From Acidilobaceae archaeon (GTDB lineage: Archaea > Thermoproteota > Thermoprotei_A > Sulfolobales > Acidilobaceae), in assembly GCA_027039295.1 (NCBI GenBank), contig JALWEW010000005.1:1-5842 (forward strand): 5,842 nt of DNA, written 5' to 3'. Positions within the stretch are counted from its first letter, which is position 1. Each line of letters begins with the position of its first letter. A program made the position numbers and the translations under genes. The notes under the pieces were generated by a model. The model did no database searches, had not been told where the DNA came from, and was given only the letters and a program-made list of their open reading frames with translations. This document shows, one piece after another, positions 1 to 5,657 of the stretch.

Positions 1-59
1 TACTGGCGCTATGCATAGTACCCAGGGGGTGTCCCTGGGTACTATGCATAGCGCCAGTA
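1..59. repeat. Perfect 27-bp inverted repeat (probable fold-back join at sequence end)
   Basis: Bases 1-27 are the exact reverse complement of bases 33-59, separated by the 5-nt loop GGTGT (28-32). The repeat reaches base 1 exactly. Read on the minus strand, the inner arm (59-33) encodes an in-frame, family-typical methyltransferase stretch (VLALCIVPR), so that arm is native. The stretch PRDTPW continues through the loop and the first 7 bases of the outer arm (27-21); after that the protein stops looking like the family. A native 7-bp stem (CCCAGGG/CCCTGGG around ACACC on the minus strand) therefore probably seeded a fold-back, making bases 1-20 a mirrored copy of 40-59. A genuine genomic palindrome is possible but less likely. 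Confidence 0.9.
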
Positions 60-435
60 CGCCGCCGGGCTCGAGGGTCCTGGCCGCCTCGCCGAGTAGG
101 GCCTGAGGGTCGTCGGCGAAGCATATCGTGACCACCACGAGTATAGAGGGCAGCCTGGAGGCCGCTATGGGGAGGGCCTCGCCGCGGCCTAGTATAGCCT
201 GGATCCCCCGGGCCCTCGCCAAGCGCAGCATGGCCAGGCTAGGGTCGACGCCGTAGTCGCAGCCGACTCTCGAGGCGAAGAACCCGCTCCCAACGCCCAC
301 CTCGAGGCAGGGCCTCCTGGAGCCGCGGAGGGCCTCCCGGGCGGCTAGCACCTCGCTCTCAGCCACGAGCCTGTGCACTCTGTACCAGGCATCGTAGCGC
401 TCCGCATAGACGTCGAAGACGGGGGCCGTGGACAA
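1..435 (-). CDS. Class I SAM-dependent methyltransferase, partial (C-terminus missing)
   Basis: A 145-codon open frame read from a TTG at 435-433 leaves the window without a stop. It resembles Methyltransf_11-type small-molecule or unknown-substrate methyltransferases. Visible are an N-terminal helix (residues 8-35), the SAM-binding glycine-rich motif I LEVGVGSGFFA (44-54), the acidic end of strand 2 at D64 (GVDPS), a strand-4 region SILVVVTICFADDP (97-110), and the post-motif segment LLGEAARTLEPGGVLALCIVPRD (113-135). Family members are usually about 200 residues or more, so some 60-plus residues are missing. Residues after W138 (VLCIAPV) come from the fold-back arm and should not be trusted. 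A GGAGG lies 10 nt before the TTG (450-446), and a TATTAA box lies about 26 nt upstream, so the mRNA may be nearly leaderless. The substrate cannot be told from sequence. The gene is divergent from the DedA-like gene. Confidence 0.85.
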   Translation of the reverse strand, partial: MSTAPVFDVYAERYDAWYRVHRLVAESEVLAAREALRGSRRPCLEVGVGSGFFASRVGCDYGVDPSLAMLRLARARGIQAILGRGEALPIAASRLPSILVVVTICFADDPQALLGEAARTLEPGGVLALCIVPRDTPWVLCIAPV

Positions 436-460
436 CCCAGGGGATCCTCCGGGGGGCGCC

Positions 461-466
461 TTAATA
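461..466 (-). promoter_or_regulatory. Putative TATA box for the methyltransferase gene
   Basis: TATTAA on the minus strand (466-461) stands out as AT-rich in a GC-rich gap. Its centre lies about 28 nt before the TTG start at 435, the usual archaeal TATA-to-start distance for a leaderless or short-leader transcript. The adjacent TAATAAT (474-480) is the only other AT-rich patch in the gap and might serve the rightward DedA-like gene, which would then have a leader of roughly 90 nt. Prediction by position and composition only. Confidence 0.45.
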
Positions 467-595
467 CTCTCGGGTAATAATGCTGGCACCGCGGCGGGGA
501 TGTCCAGGCAGGGACGAACCGAGCCGCCCCCGGCGGTGAGGATGGTCTGGAGCGAGTGGAACCCGCCACGCATGGGGGCTGGTAGGGTGCCATAG

Positions 596-1279
596 TTGAG
601 CGGGGATGGCCTCGCCAGGGCTATGGAGGCAGCCTTCGAGAGCTATGGGCCTCTAGGCGTGCTGGTGCTTGCTCTAGTCTCGAATCTAATACCTGGCTTC
701 CCCGCCATATACCTAACACTAGTCTTCTCCTACGCTGCCGTCGACCGCGGCGGGAAGCTGGGCCTCCTCATAGTGATCCTCGCCGGGGGCCTCGGAGCGG
801 GTCTAGGGAAGTTCGTCGAGTTCTACCTCTCCGACGTCCTAAGCTCCCGCGTGGCTTACCTCCAGAGGAAGAAGAGGAGCCTCCAAACACTCCTGGCCAG
901 GACGAAGTGGGAGATAGCATTCCTGGTCTTCCTATTTGCCGCCCTACCGCTACCCGACGACGTGCTCTACATACCCCTCGGGGCCGCGGGCTTCAGCAGG
1001 GCAGCCTTCATAGTCTCCGTCACGCTGGGCAAGATAGTGCTAACAGCCATCGCCGCAGGCCTCGGGGAACTCGCCGGCTGGCTCTTTGAGGAGAGCACGC
1101 TGGCATCCATAGTGTTCATAACCGTGGGGACCCTGATACTACTCGCCATAATGTTCGCCATCGACTGGGAGAAGGTCGTCAAGGCCTACAATGAGTCGGG
1201 CTGGAGGGCCGCTGGTGGAGCGCTGAAGGTCGAGCTTTCTAGGATCCTCGACCCGAGGAACTGGAGGAGGGGGCGGTGA
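596..1279 (+). CDS. DedA/VTT-family (SNARE-associated type) integral membrane protein
   Basis: A 227-residue polytopic membrane protein. Hydrophobic segments lie at about residues 18-48, 54-78, 106-131, 134-160 and 168-189, followed by a basic cytosolic-type tail ending WRRGR. The stretch LPLPDDVLYIPLGAAGFS (117-134), followed by F138 and G145-K146, matches the conserved core of VTT-domain proteins, where a polar/proline re-entrant loop precedes a small-residue helix. Bacterial DedA and eukaryotic TMEM41/VMP1 relatives are lipid scramblases or transporters; lipid handling here is inferred from the family. The loop 84-104 is strongly basic (QRKKRSLQ). The TTG start at 596 directly follows an in-frame TAG (593-595). 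ATG at 623 (protein starting MEAAFESYG) is a credible alternative, and neither has a strong Shine-Dalgarno. It is a single gene facing the ABC permease. Confidence 0.78.
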   Translation: MSGDGLARAMEAAFESYGPLGVLVLALVSNLIPGFPAIYLTLVFSYAAVDRGGKLGLLIVILAGGLGAGLGKFVEFYLSDVLSSRVAYLQRKKRSLQTLLARTKWEIAFLVFLFAALPLPDDVLYIPLGAAGFSRAAFIVSVTLGKIVLTAIAAGLGELAGWLFEESTLASIVFITVGTLILLAIMFAIDWEKVVKAYNESGWRAAGGALKVELSRILDPRNWRRGR

Positions 1280-1296
1280 GCGGGATAGCGGTCTCC

Positions 1297-1329
1297 GACC
1301 CCCTTGCGGGGGTTGAGGTTAGATCAACC
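1297..1329. terminator. Two overlapping hairpins in the convergent gap, possible terminator region
   Basis: Hairpin A pairs ACCCCC (1298-1303) with GGGGGT (1308-1313) across the loop TTGC. Hairpin B pairs GGTTGA (1311-1316) with TCAACC (1324-1329) across a 7-nt loop. They share bases 1311-1313, so they cannot both form fully. The region lies 18 nt past the stop of the DedA-like gene and 12 nt past the stop of the permease read from the other side. Archaeal terminators are normally T-rich and no T-run is present, so a termination role is only a guess. Confidence 0.3.
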
Positions 1330-1340
1330 GCGCGAGCCCC

Positions 1341-2546
1341 CTAGTCGCGTAGTAGGACCATCTTCTCGGGGTCCACGAGCCTCGAGGCGGCGTAGGCCCC
1401 GGCTAGGGCCACGGCGGCCATGAACGCTATGTGCCCGGCCATCCTCAGCATCGCCCCCACAGCGTAGGCTTGTATCGCCAGTGCGGCGTGGGTGAAGGGT
1501 ATCGTGAGTAGGACAGCCTCTATGGGGGCCGGTAGGTTGAATAGGTCTGTGAAGAGCGCAGCGAAGTATATGAGTGTCGCCACGCCCAGCACGAGCATCC
1601 CGGTAGCTTGGGCCGACCTGGTTGTCGGGCTCCTAGCAGCTATTGGAGCTATTATCGCGGCCGTCATCACTACGAGGACCCCGGAGACCAGGGCGTGGAG
1701 CGCTAGGAGCCCGGGTGTCACGGCCCCCATGCCGCCTAGTACGTCGAAGAATATGAGGACCCCGAGCGTGTCTGCCAGGGCGGCCGTGAATCCTATGAAG
1801 CTCGAGGCGAGCATCTTCCCCATTACCACCTCCCTCACGCCCAGGGGGGTGGCTAGGAGGGCCTCCAGGGTCCTCCTCTCCCTCTCTCCCACTATCGCAT
1901 CCGTCACGTAGACCACGGCCGGGTTCACAACGAAGATGAGGGCGAACTCCAGCATCCTAGCGGTCTGCGCTGCCAGCCTCTCCCTCTGTGTGGCGGGGGC
2001 CCCCGAGGGCTTGTAGTAGTACTCCCTCACCACCAGGGGGCTGAGCACGCTCTCGGGGCTCACGTTGATCCCGGCAGCCCTCGCGAGCACCTCCACCCTC
2101 TCGACCGCCATGCTCCTCGAGAGCTCTCCGAGGACCCCCTGGGCCACACTGTACGCGGCGTCGGCTGCCTGGCTAGCTATGACCTTCCCGACATAGACGA
2201 TCACCCTCCTCGAGATGCTGGTAGCGTTGGAGTAGAACCCGCTGGGGAGGTAGATGAATACCGCGCAGCACCCGGGCTCCGGCTCGCCCCTCTGCACCCT
2301 AACGGCTAGCTGGAGCCCCTGAGCCCCCGCCTCGCTGGCGGCCCTCGAGGCTATCCACTTAGCCACGCCCGAGGCCTGAGGGTCATCATAGTACACCCCG
2401 AGCGTGGCGACCTGCTCGTGGTATAGCGTGCCGGCTAGGAGGCCCATGCTGGGGAGGCCCAGCAGCGGCATGAGCACGACAGCGGCTAGGGTCCTCCTGT
2501 CCCTAGCCAGCTCTAGGAGCTCCTTCCAGAGTATGGCCCTCAGCAT
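1341..2546 (-). CDS. ABC-2/NatB-type ABC transporter permease
   Basis: A 401-residue ABC exporter-type permease. It opens with the cytosolic elbow-helix signature WKELLELARDRRTL (7-20), then TM1 (about 20-41). A large extracytoplasmic domain of about 150 residues follows (42-197), then TM2 (199-217) and the family hallmark VGERERRTLEALLATPLGVRE (219-239), the cytosolic coupling helix that contacts the ATPase. Further hydrophobic segments lie at about 246-268, 277-304, 315-336, 342-363 and 368-389. This layout fits the ABC2_membrane_3/NatB group, whose members export sodium, peptides, drugs or unknown substrates. The substrate is not readable here. The extracytoplasmic domain has an adjacent cysteine pair (C93-C94). 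The ATG at 2546 lies inside the ATPase gene (44-nt overlap), so translation is probably coupled. Normal length; TAG stop at 1341-1343. Confidence 0.88.
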   Translation of the reverse strand: MLRAILWKELLELARDRRTLAAVVLMPLLGLPSMGLLAGTLYHEQVATLGVYYDDPQASGVAKWIASRAASEAGAQGLQLAVRVQRGEPEPGCCAVFIYLPSGFYSNATSISRRVIVYVGKVIASQAADAAYSVAQGVLGELSRSMAVERVEVLARAAGINVSPESVLSPLVVREYYYKPSGAPATQRERLAAQTARMLEFALIFVVNPAVVYVTDAIVGERERRTLEALLATPLGVREVVMGKMLASSFIGFTAALADTLGVLIFFDVLGGMGAVTPGLLALHALVSGVLVVMTAAIIAPIAARSPTTRSAQATGMLVLGVATLIYFAALFTDLFNLPAPIEAVLLTIPFTHAALAIQAYAVGAMLRMAGHIAFMAAVALAGAYAASRLVDPEKMVLLRD

Positions 2547-3288
2547 CGCCCACCGCCCTCACGAAGGCCTCCTCGAGGTTGCTGGCCGAGAACCTCTCGA
2601 GGGCATCGGCCACCGTGCATGTGCAGAGGCTCCTGCCACCCACTATGAAGGTGACCCTATCAGCTATCACCTGGGCCTCGAGGAGGTTGTGCGTGGTAAC
2701 TAGCACAGCCGCCCCGCGCCCGGCTATTCCCCTGATGAGCCGCCTGACCCTGAGGGCCGAGAAGACGTCGAGGCCCGATGTCGGCTCGTCGAGTATCGCT
2801 AGCTCGGGCTCATGCATGAGGGCCCTGGCTAGGAGGAGCCTGCGCGCCATGCCCTTACTATAAGTCGACGCTCTCCTGGCGAGCGCCTCGCGGGGGAGGC
2901 CAGCTATCTCGGCCCCCCTGGAGGCGACGAGCCTCGCCCTAGACCCGTCGCCACCCGTGTAGGCGAGGGCGTAGAAGTAGAGGTTCTCCCAGCCCGTCAG
3001 CCTCTCGTAGGGCTTGGCGTCCTCCGGTAGGTAGCCTATCCTGGACTTTACGGCATCGAAGCCCCGCGCCTCCGGGTCGACGCCCAGCGTTAGGACTCGC
3101 CCCGCGGACCTGCGGGCGAGCCCAAGTATTACCCTGAGGGTCGTAGTCTTCCCGGCCCCGTTTGGGCCAGCGAGCACGTGGACCTCGCCGCGCCTAACCC
3201 TCAAGTTGACGCCCCTCAGCACGCGCGTGGACCCGATATCCTTAGCGAGGCCCTCGACCAGCACGGCGTCACCGGAATTCTTGTCCAA
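2503..3288 (-). CDS. ABC transporter ATP-binding protein, NatA/CcmA-like
   Basis: A 261-residue cytosolic ATPase that drives the permease encoded next to it. In order: Walker A GPNGAGKTT (41-49); Q-loop region IGYLPEDAKPYERLT (84-98), with Glu89 in the Q-loop position; signature YSKGM (143-147) in place of LSGGQ; Walker B LAILDEP (163-169); D-loop SGLD (171-174); switch histidine H200 in TTH. All catalytic elements are present, so it should be active. The YSKGM signature and GYLPE Q-loop are seen in archaeal ABC-2-associated ATPases. The C-terminal extension after about 225 is short and typical. The chosen TTG start (3288) leaves 8 residues before a GTG alternative at 3264; a GGAGG (3307-3303) sits 14 nt upstream. 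First gene of a two-gene operon, divergent from the winged-helix gene. Confidence 0.93.
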   Translation of the reverse strand: MDKNSGDAVLVEGLAKDIGSTRVLRGVNLRVRRGEVHVLAGPNGAGKTTTLRVILGLARRSAGRVLTLGVDPEARGFDAVKSRIGYLPEDAKPYERLTGWENLYFYALAYTGGDGSRARLVASRGAEIAGLPREALARRASTYSKGMARRLLLARALMHEPELAILDEPTSGLDVFSALRVRRLIRGIAGRGAAVLVTTHNLLEAQVIADRVTFIVGGRSLCTCTVADALERFSASNLEEAFVRAVGDAEGHTLEGAPRAG

Positions 3289-3324
3289 CCGAAGCAGCGC
3301 CCCCTCCAGCCTGGGTGTAACTCG

Positions 3325-3330
3325 GATAAA
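3325..3330. promoter_or_regulatory. Putative TATA element in the divergent gap, readable in both directions
   Basis: GATAAA on the plus strand, TTTATC on the minus strand, is the clearest AT-rich element in the 95-bp gap 3289-3383. On the minus strand it predicts transcription starting near 3301, giving the ATPase gene a leader of about 13 nt. On the plus strand it predicts a start near 3354 and a leader of about 30 nt that contains GGGGTGGT (3373-3380), a purine-rich Shine-Dalgarno-like stretch 3 nt before the ATG of the winged-helix gene. One box serving both directions is inferred from spacing only. Confidence 0.4.
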
Positions 3331-3356
3331 CCTGAAAGCTCCTCCCCCTAGGGCCT

Positions 3357-3371
3357 GGGAGGCGCCCTCCC
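3357..3371. promoter_or_regulatory. Small inverted repeat in the leader of the winged-helix gene, candidate operator
   Basis: GGGAGG (3357-3362) and CCTCCC (3366-3371) are perfect inverted arms around CGC. A separate palindrome CCCTAGGG lies at 3346-3353, near the predicted plus-strand transcription start. A winged-helix dimer could bind either site, or the arms could form an RNA hairpin just before the ribosome-binding stretch. GC-rich sequence makes such short palindromes likely by chance, so this is weak. Confidence 0.22.
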
Positions 3372-3383
3372 CGGGGTGGTTGC

Positions 3384-4058
3384 ATGCCAGGTAGGGCCGT
3401 CGAGTTCCTGGCGGTCTACGGTGAGAGGGGCTACTACGTCCTCAAGGCCATTGTGGAGGCCGCCAGGGAGTCCCTGGGGAGGGCGCGCCTAGGCGACTTC
3501 GATTATAGGAGCGTGAAGAGGAAGCTCCGCGAGTACGGGCTCGACTACAACCCTTCCCTTCTACTGTCGAGGCTCGAGAGGGAGTATGGGCTCATAGAGA
3601 CGAGCTATAAGAGTGGCTCCCAGCACTGGTGGAGGATAACGGATCTCGATGCTATAGAGGAGGCGCTCGCCGAGTACGAGGGAAGACCGAGCCAGGCCGC
3701 TGGCGAGGCCGACCCCAGGGCCAGGCTCCTCAGGATCCAGTTCTACTCCCTCGAGCCGGAGAGGATCCTGAGCCGCCTAGAGGCAGCCTCGAGGAGGCGG
3801 GGGCCCCAGGCCCTCAGGATCCTCAGGGAGGTGGCATTCAAGGAGCTCCCCTTGATTGTGGAGTTCCTGGCTAGGGTCGAGGAGCTCGGGCTCGAAGATG
3901 AGCTGGAGGCCGAGGCCTCCATGGCTAGGAGGATCCTCGACGCCGCGGAGAGGCTCCTGGGCCTGGCCCGGGGCGGCCGCGGGCTAGGGCTCCAGGAGGA
4001 GGCCCTTGGAGGAGGCGTAGGAGAGCCTCTCAAGCATGGCCTTGAACGCCTCACGTAG
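3384..4058 (+). CDS. Winged-helix DNA-binding-like protein, conserved archaeal type of unknown role
   Basis: A 224-residue soluble protein with no transmembrane segment or signal peptide. Residues 10-90 read as a winged helix: helix 14-31, helix 41-52, a recognition-type helix 57-68, and a wing YGLIETSYKSGSQHWWRITD (68-87) with a paired tryptophan. A linker (98-110) leads to a long charged, mostly helical region (113-198) rich in Arg, Glu and Leu, possibly a dimerisation or coiled-coil part. The last 24 residues (201-224) are Gly-rich and lie antisense to the end of the phosphopantothenate synthetase gene; they are probably not a conserved fold. The ATG has GGGGTGGT 3 nt upstream. Its divergent position beside an ABC operon suggests it may regulate that operon or itself. 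I do not recognise a named family, and a non-regulatory DNA-binding role is equally open. Confidence 0.75.
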   Translation: MPGRAVEFLAVYGERGYYVLKAIVEAARESLGRARLGDFDYRSVKRKLREYGLDYNPSLLLSRLEREYGLIETSYKSGSQHWWRITDLDAIEEALAEYEGRPSQAAGEADPRARLLRIQFYSLEPERILSRLEAASRRRGPQALRILREVAFKELPLIVEFLARVEELGLEDELEAEASMARRILDAAERLLGLARGGRGLGLQEEALGGGVGEPLKHGLERLT

Positions 4059-4769
4059 CACGGCCCTGTTATCGTAGGACTCCACGATGCGGCGTAGCTC
4101 GGCGGCCGGCCTCCCCCTAAGCTCGCCCGCGACCCGGACGGCCAGCTTCAACGCCCTCGTGGCCTCGTCGACTATAGTTATATCCGCCATCTGGGCGGTG
4201 CGGGAGAATGGGTTCAAGTCTATGGCGGCCACCCTCTTCCCAAGCCTCTTCAGGGCCTCGGTCCTGTCGCCATCCTCTATGCCGAGGAGGACGAAGTCCG
4301 CCGAGTAGATGCCCTCCTCGCACACCACGCCCCGGGGACTCTCGAGGCCCGGCAGGTGGGCGCGCCTGCAGGAGGCCCCGAGGATCCTCTTGGCCCCATG
4401 CCGCCTCAGGTGCTCCTCTATCGCCCTCACGCGCTCCTCAGTCCTGTAGAAGAGGTTCACCTCTATAGGGGCGCCCGTGGCCTCTGAGAGCTCCACTATC
4501 TCCCTGGGAGCGAGAGCCGCCATGTTACCGTTAACTGAGATCACGGGCCTCTCCGCCACCAGCAGCGAGGCGACAGCCGCCTCCACGGCCCTGACGGCGA
4601 AGGGGTGCGTCTTCTCCCCCAGTATGTAGTCGAACGCCTCCCCCCTGCCATGGGCTATTAGGCCCTGGGGCACGACTATGCCCTTCCGGAAGCCCTCCAC
4701 CAGCCTCTCCCTGATGACGAGCGAGTGGTATCGGGGGTGGCTCCTGGGTATGCCGTGGCCCTCCTCCAT
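3984..4769 (-). CDS. 4-phosphopantoate--beta-alanine ligase (archaeal phosphopantothenate synthetase)
   Basis: A 261-residue cytosolic enzyme of the COG1701/DUF137 family. It joins 4-phosphopantoate and beta-alanine with ATP to give 4'-phosphopantothenate, replacing bacterial PanC plus PanK in archaeal CoA synthesis. Family landmarks run the full length: IPRSHPRYHSL (7-17), GLIAHGRGEAFDYILGE (36-52), PVISVNGNMAAL (75-86), IEVNLFYRTEERV (102-114), GIYSADFVLLGIEDGDRTEAL (153-173), AAIDLNPFSRTAQMADITIVDE (181-202) and ESYDN (230-234). The ATG at 4769 is preferred: it starts 2 nt after the pantoate kinase stop, puts the SHPRY motif at residue 10 as usual, and gives normal family length. A GTG at 4811 would add 14 atypical residues and overlap the kinase. 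The 3' end overlaps the convergent winged-helix gene by 75 nt and includes the family-typical C-terminal helix. Confidence 0.95.
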   Translation of the reverse strand: MEEGHGIPRSHPRYHSLVIRERLVEGFRKGIVVPQGLIAHGRGEAFDYILGEKTHPFAVRAVEAAVASLLVAERPVISVNGNMAALAPREIVELSEATGAPIEVNLFYRTEERVRAIEEHLRRHGAKRILGASCRRAHLPGLESPRGVVCEEGIYSADFVLLGIEDGDRTEALKRLGKRVAAIDLNPFSRTAQMADITIVDEATRALKLAVRVAGELRGRPAAELRRIVESYDNRAVLREAFKAMLERLSYASSKGLLLEP

Positions 4770-4771
4770 GC

Positions 4772-5656
4772 TCAGCCCCAACCAGCCGGTGCCTGCAGGG
4801 GGTTTATCCACTCGACTAGGGGGCCTCCCCCACGCCAGAAGCCGTGCAGCCTCACATCGAATCCCCCGGCCGCCAGCGTGGACACCACGTCCTGCGCCCT
4901 ATCAGACTCCACGATGAAGACTGCCACCCTCTTTTTAGCATAGCCCCCGAGCACCCCTTCCACGGAGAGGATCCTCTCGGCGTACCCGCCGAGGAGGCCC
5001 CTGAGCCACCCGACCCTCAGCGAGTAGGATGTGGCCTCCTCCACGAACGCCTCAAAGGAGGGCTCGGAGGAGAGCCTCTCGAGCCTCGACTCGGCCTCCC
5101 TAACGGCCTCGCTCGGGAGCCTGGCTAGGAGGCTCGGCGTCCCCTCCTCGCCCATCGAGGCCGTGACGACGACCAGGGAGGGCGGCGCCTGCAGGTAGTC
5201 TACGAGGCCAACGCTAGGGGCGCCCGGGCGGAGCCTTATGGCCACTCCCCCGGCGGCGCTCCAGAGCGCTAGCACGTCGCCCAGGCCAGTCCTGCTCTCG
5301 ACCTCCGCGGTGTGCGCCGCATCAGCGGCCGCTAGCAGGCTGCCCCCACGGGCCGCCGAGGCGGCCAGCGCCACGGCTAGCGTGACCGCTGCACTCGTGG
5401 CGTAGCCCCTCGCGGCGGGTAGGGGCTCGTGTATCGACGCCGTAGGCGTGGCTCCGAGGATCCTCAGGGCCCTGGCAGGGGGGCCGCTGGGCTCGAGCCC
5501 GCCTCCCAAGCCGTAGCATGCCCTAGCCAGCGTGTCTATGACAACCCCGGCCCCCCTGGAGCCTGTGCGGAGGGGGTCGCCGGGCTCCCAGTGGGGGGTG
5601 AAGAAGGCCGTTATGTGGTGGGGCACCGCCGCGCATGGCACTAGGTCTTCGGGCAT
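4772..5656 (-). CDS. Pantoate kinase (archaeal GHMP-family)
   Basis: A 294-residue cytosolic GHMP kinase of the COG1829 group, which phosphorylates pantoate with ATP to 4-phosphopantoate, the substrate of the ligase encoded immediately downstream. Signatures: VPHHITAFF (11-19), TGSRGAGVVI (31-40), the ATP-binding glycine/serine-rich GHMP motif PAARGYATSAAVTLA (80-94), and the family block AHTAEVESRTGLGDV (114-128) containing the likely catalytic/Mg-binding acidic residues. A C-terminal region (about 245-275) reads as the third GHMP motif area (VAVFIVES, then GGFDVRLHGFW). The GHMP motif has Arg83 and Tyr85 where many relatives have small or Phe residues. The ATG at 5656 begins 1 nt after the nadE stop, with GAGGT (5672-5668) 11 nt upstream inside nadE, indicating translational coupling. 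Length is normal for the family. Confidence 0.93.
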   Translation of the reverse strand: MPEDLVPCAAVPHHITAFFTPHWEPGDPLRTGSRGAGVVIDTLARACYGLGGGLEPSGPPARALRILGATPTASIHEPLPAARGYATSAAVTLAVALAASAARGGSLLAAADAAHTAEVESRTGLGDVLALWSAAGGVAIRLRPGAPSVGLVDYLQAPPSLVVVTASMGEEGTPSLLARLPSEAVREAESRLERLSSEPSFEAFVEEATSYSLRVGWLRGLLGGYAERILSVEGVLGGYAKKRVAVFIVESDRAQDVVSTLAAGGFDVRLHGFWRGGGPLVEWINPLQAPAGWG

Positions 5657-5657
5657 C

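Noticed and set aside
1..59. Terminal inverted repeat of an insertion sequence or a factor-independent terminator
   Set aside because: It lies inside a methyltransferase reading frame, with no transposase nearby, and the protein frame shows one arm is native coding sequence and the other a mirror copy.
345..593. Minus-strand open frame of 82 codons across the left gap
   Set aside because: It overlaps the methyltransferase in another frame, is Pro/Arg/Ser-rich as expected of GC-driven shadow frames, and has no recognisable domain.
1492..1911. Plus-strand 139-codon frame antisense to the permease
   Set aside because: The opposite strand encodes a clear ABC-2 permease with all its landmarks; this frame is Ser/Thr/Ala-rich with no domain.
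4770..4811. GTG at 4811 as the start of phosphopantothenate synthetase
   Set aside because: It would add 14 residues unlike the family and overlap the kinase by 40 nt; the ATG at 4769 matches family length and the 2-nt operon gap.
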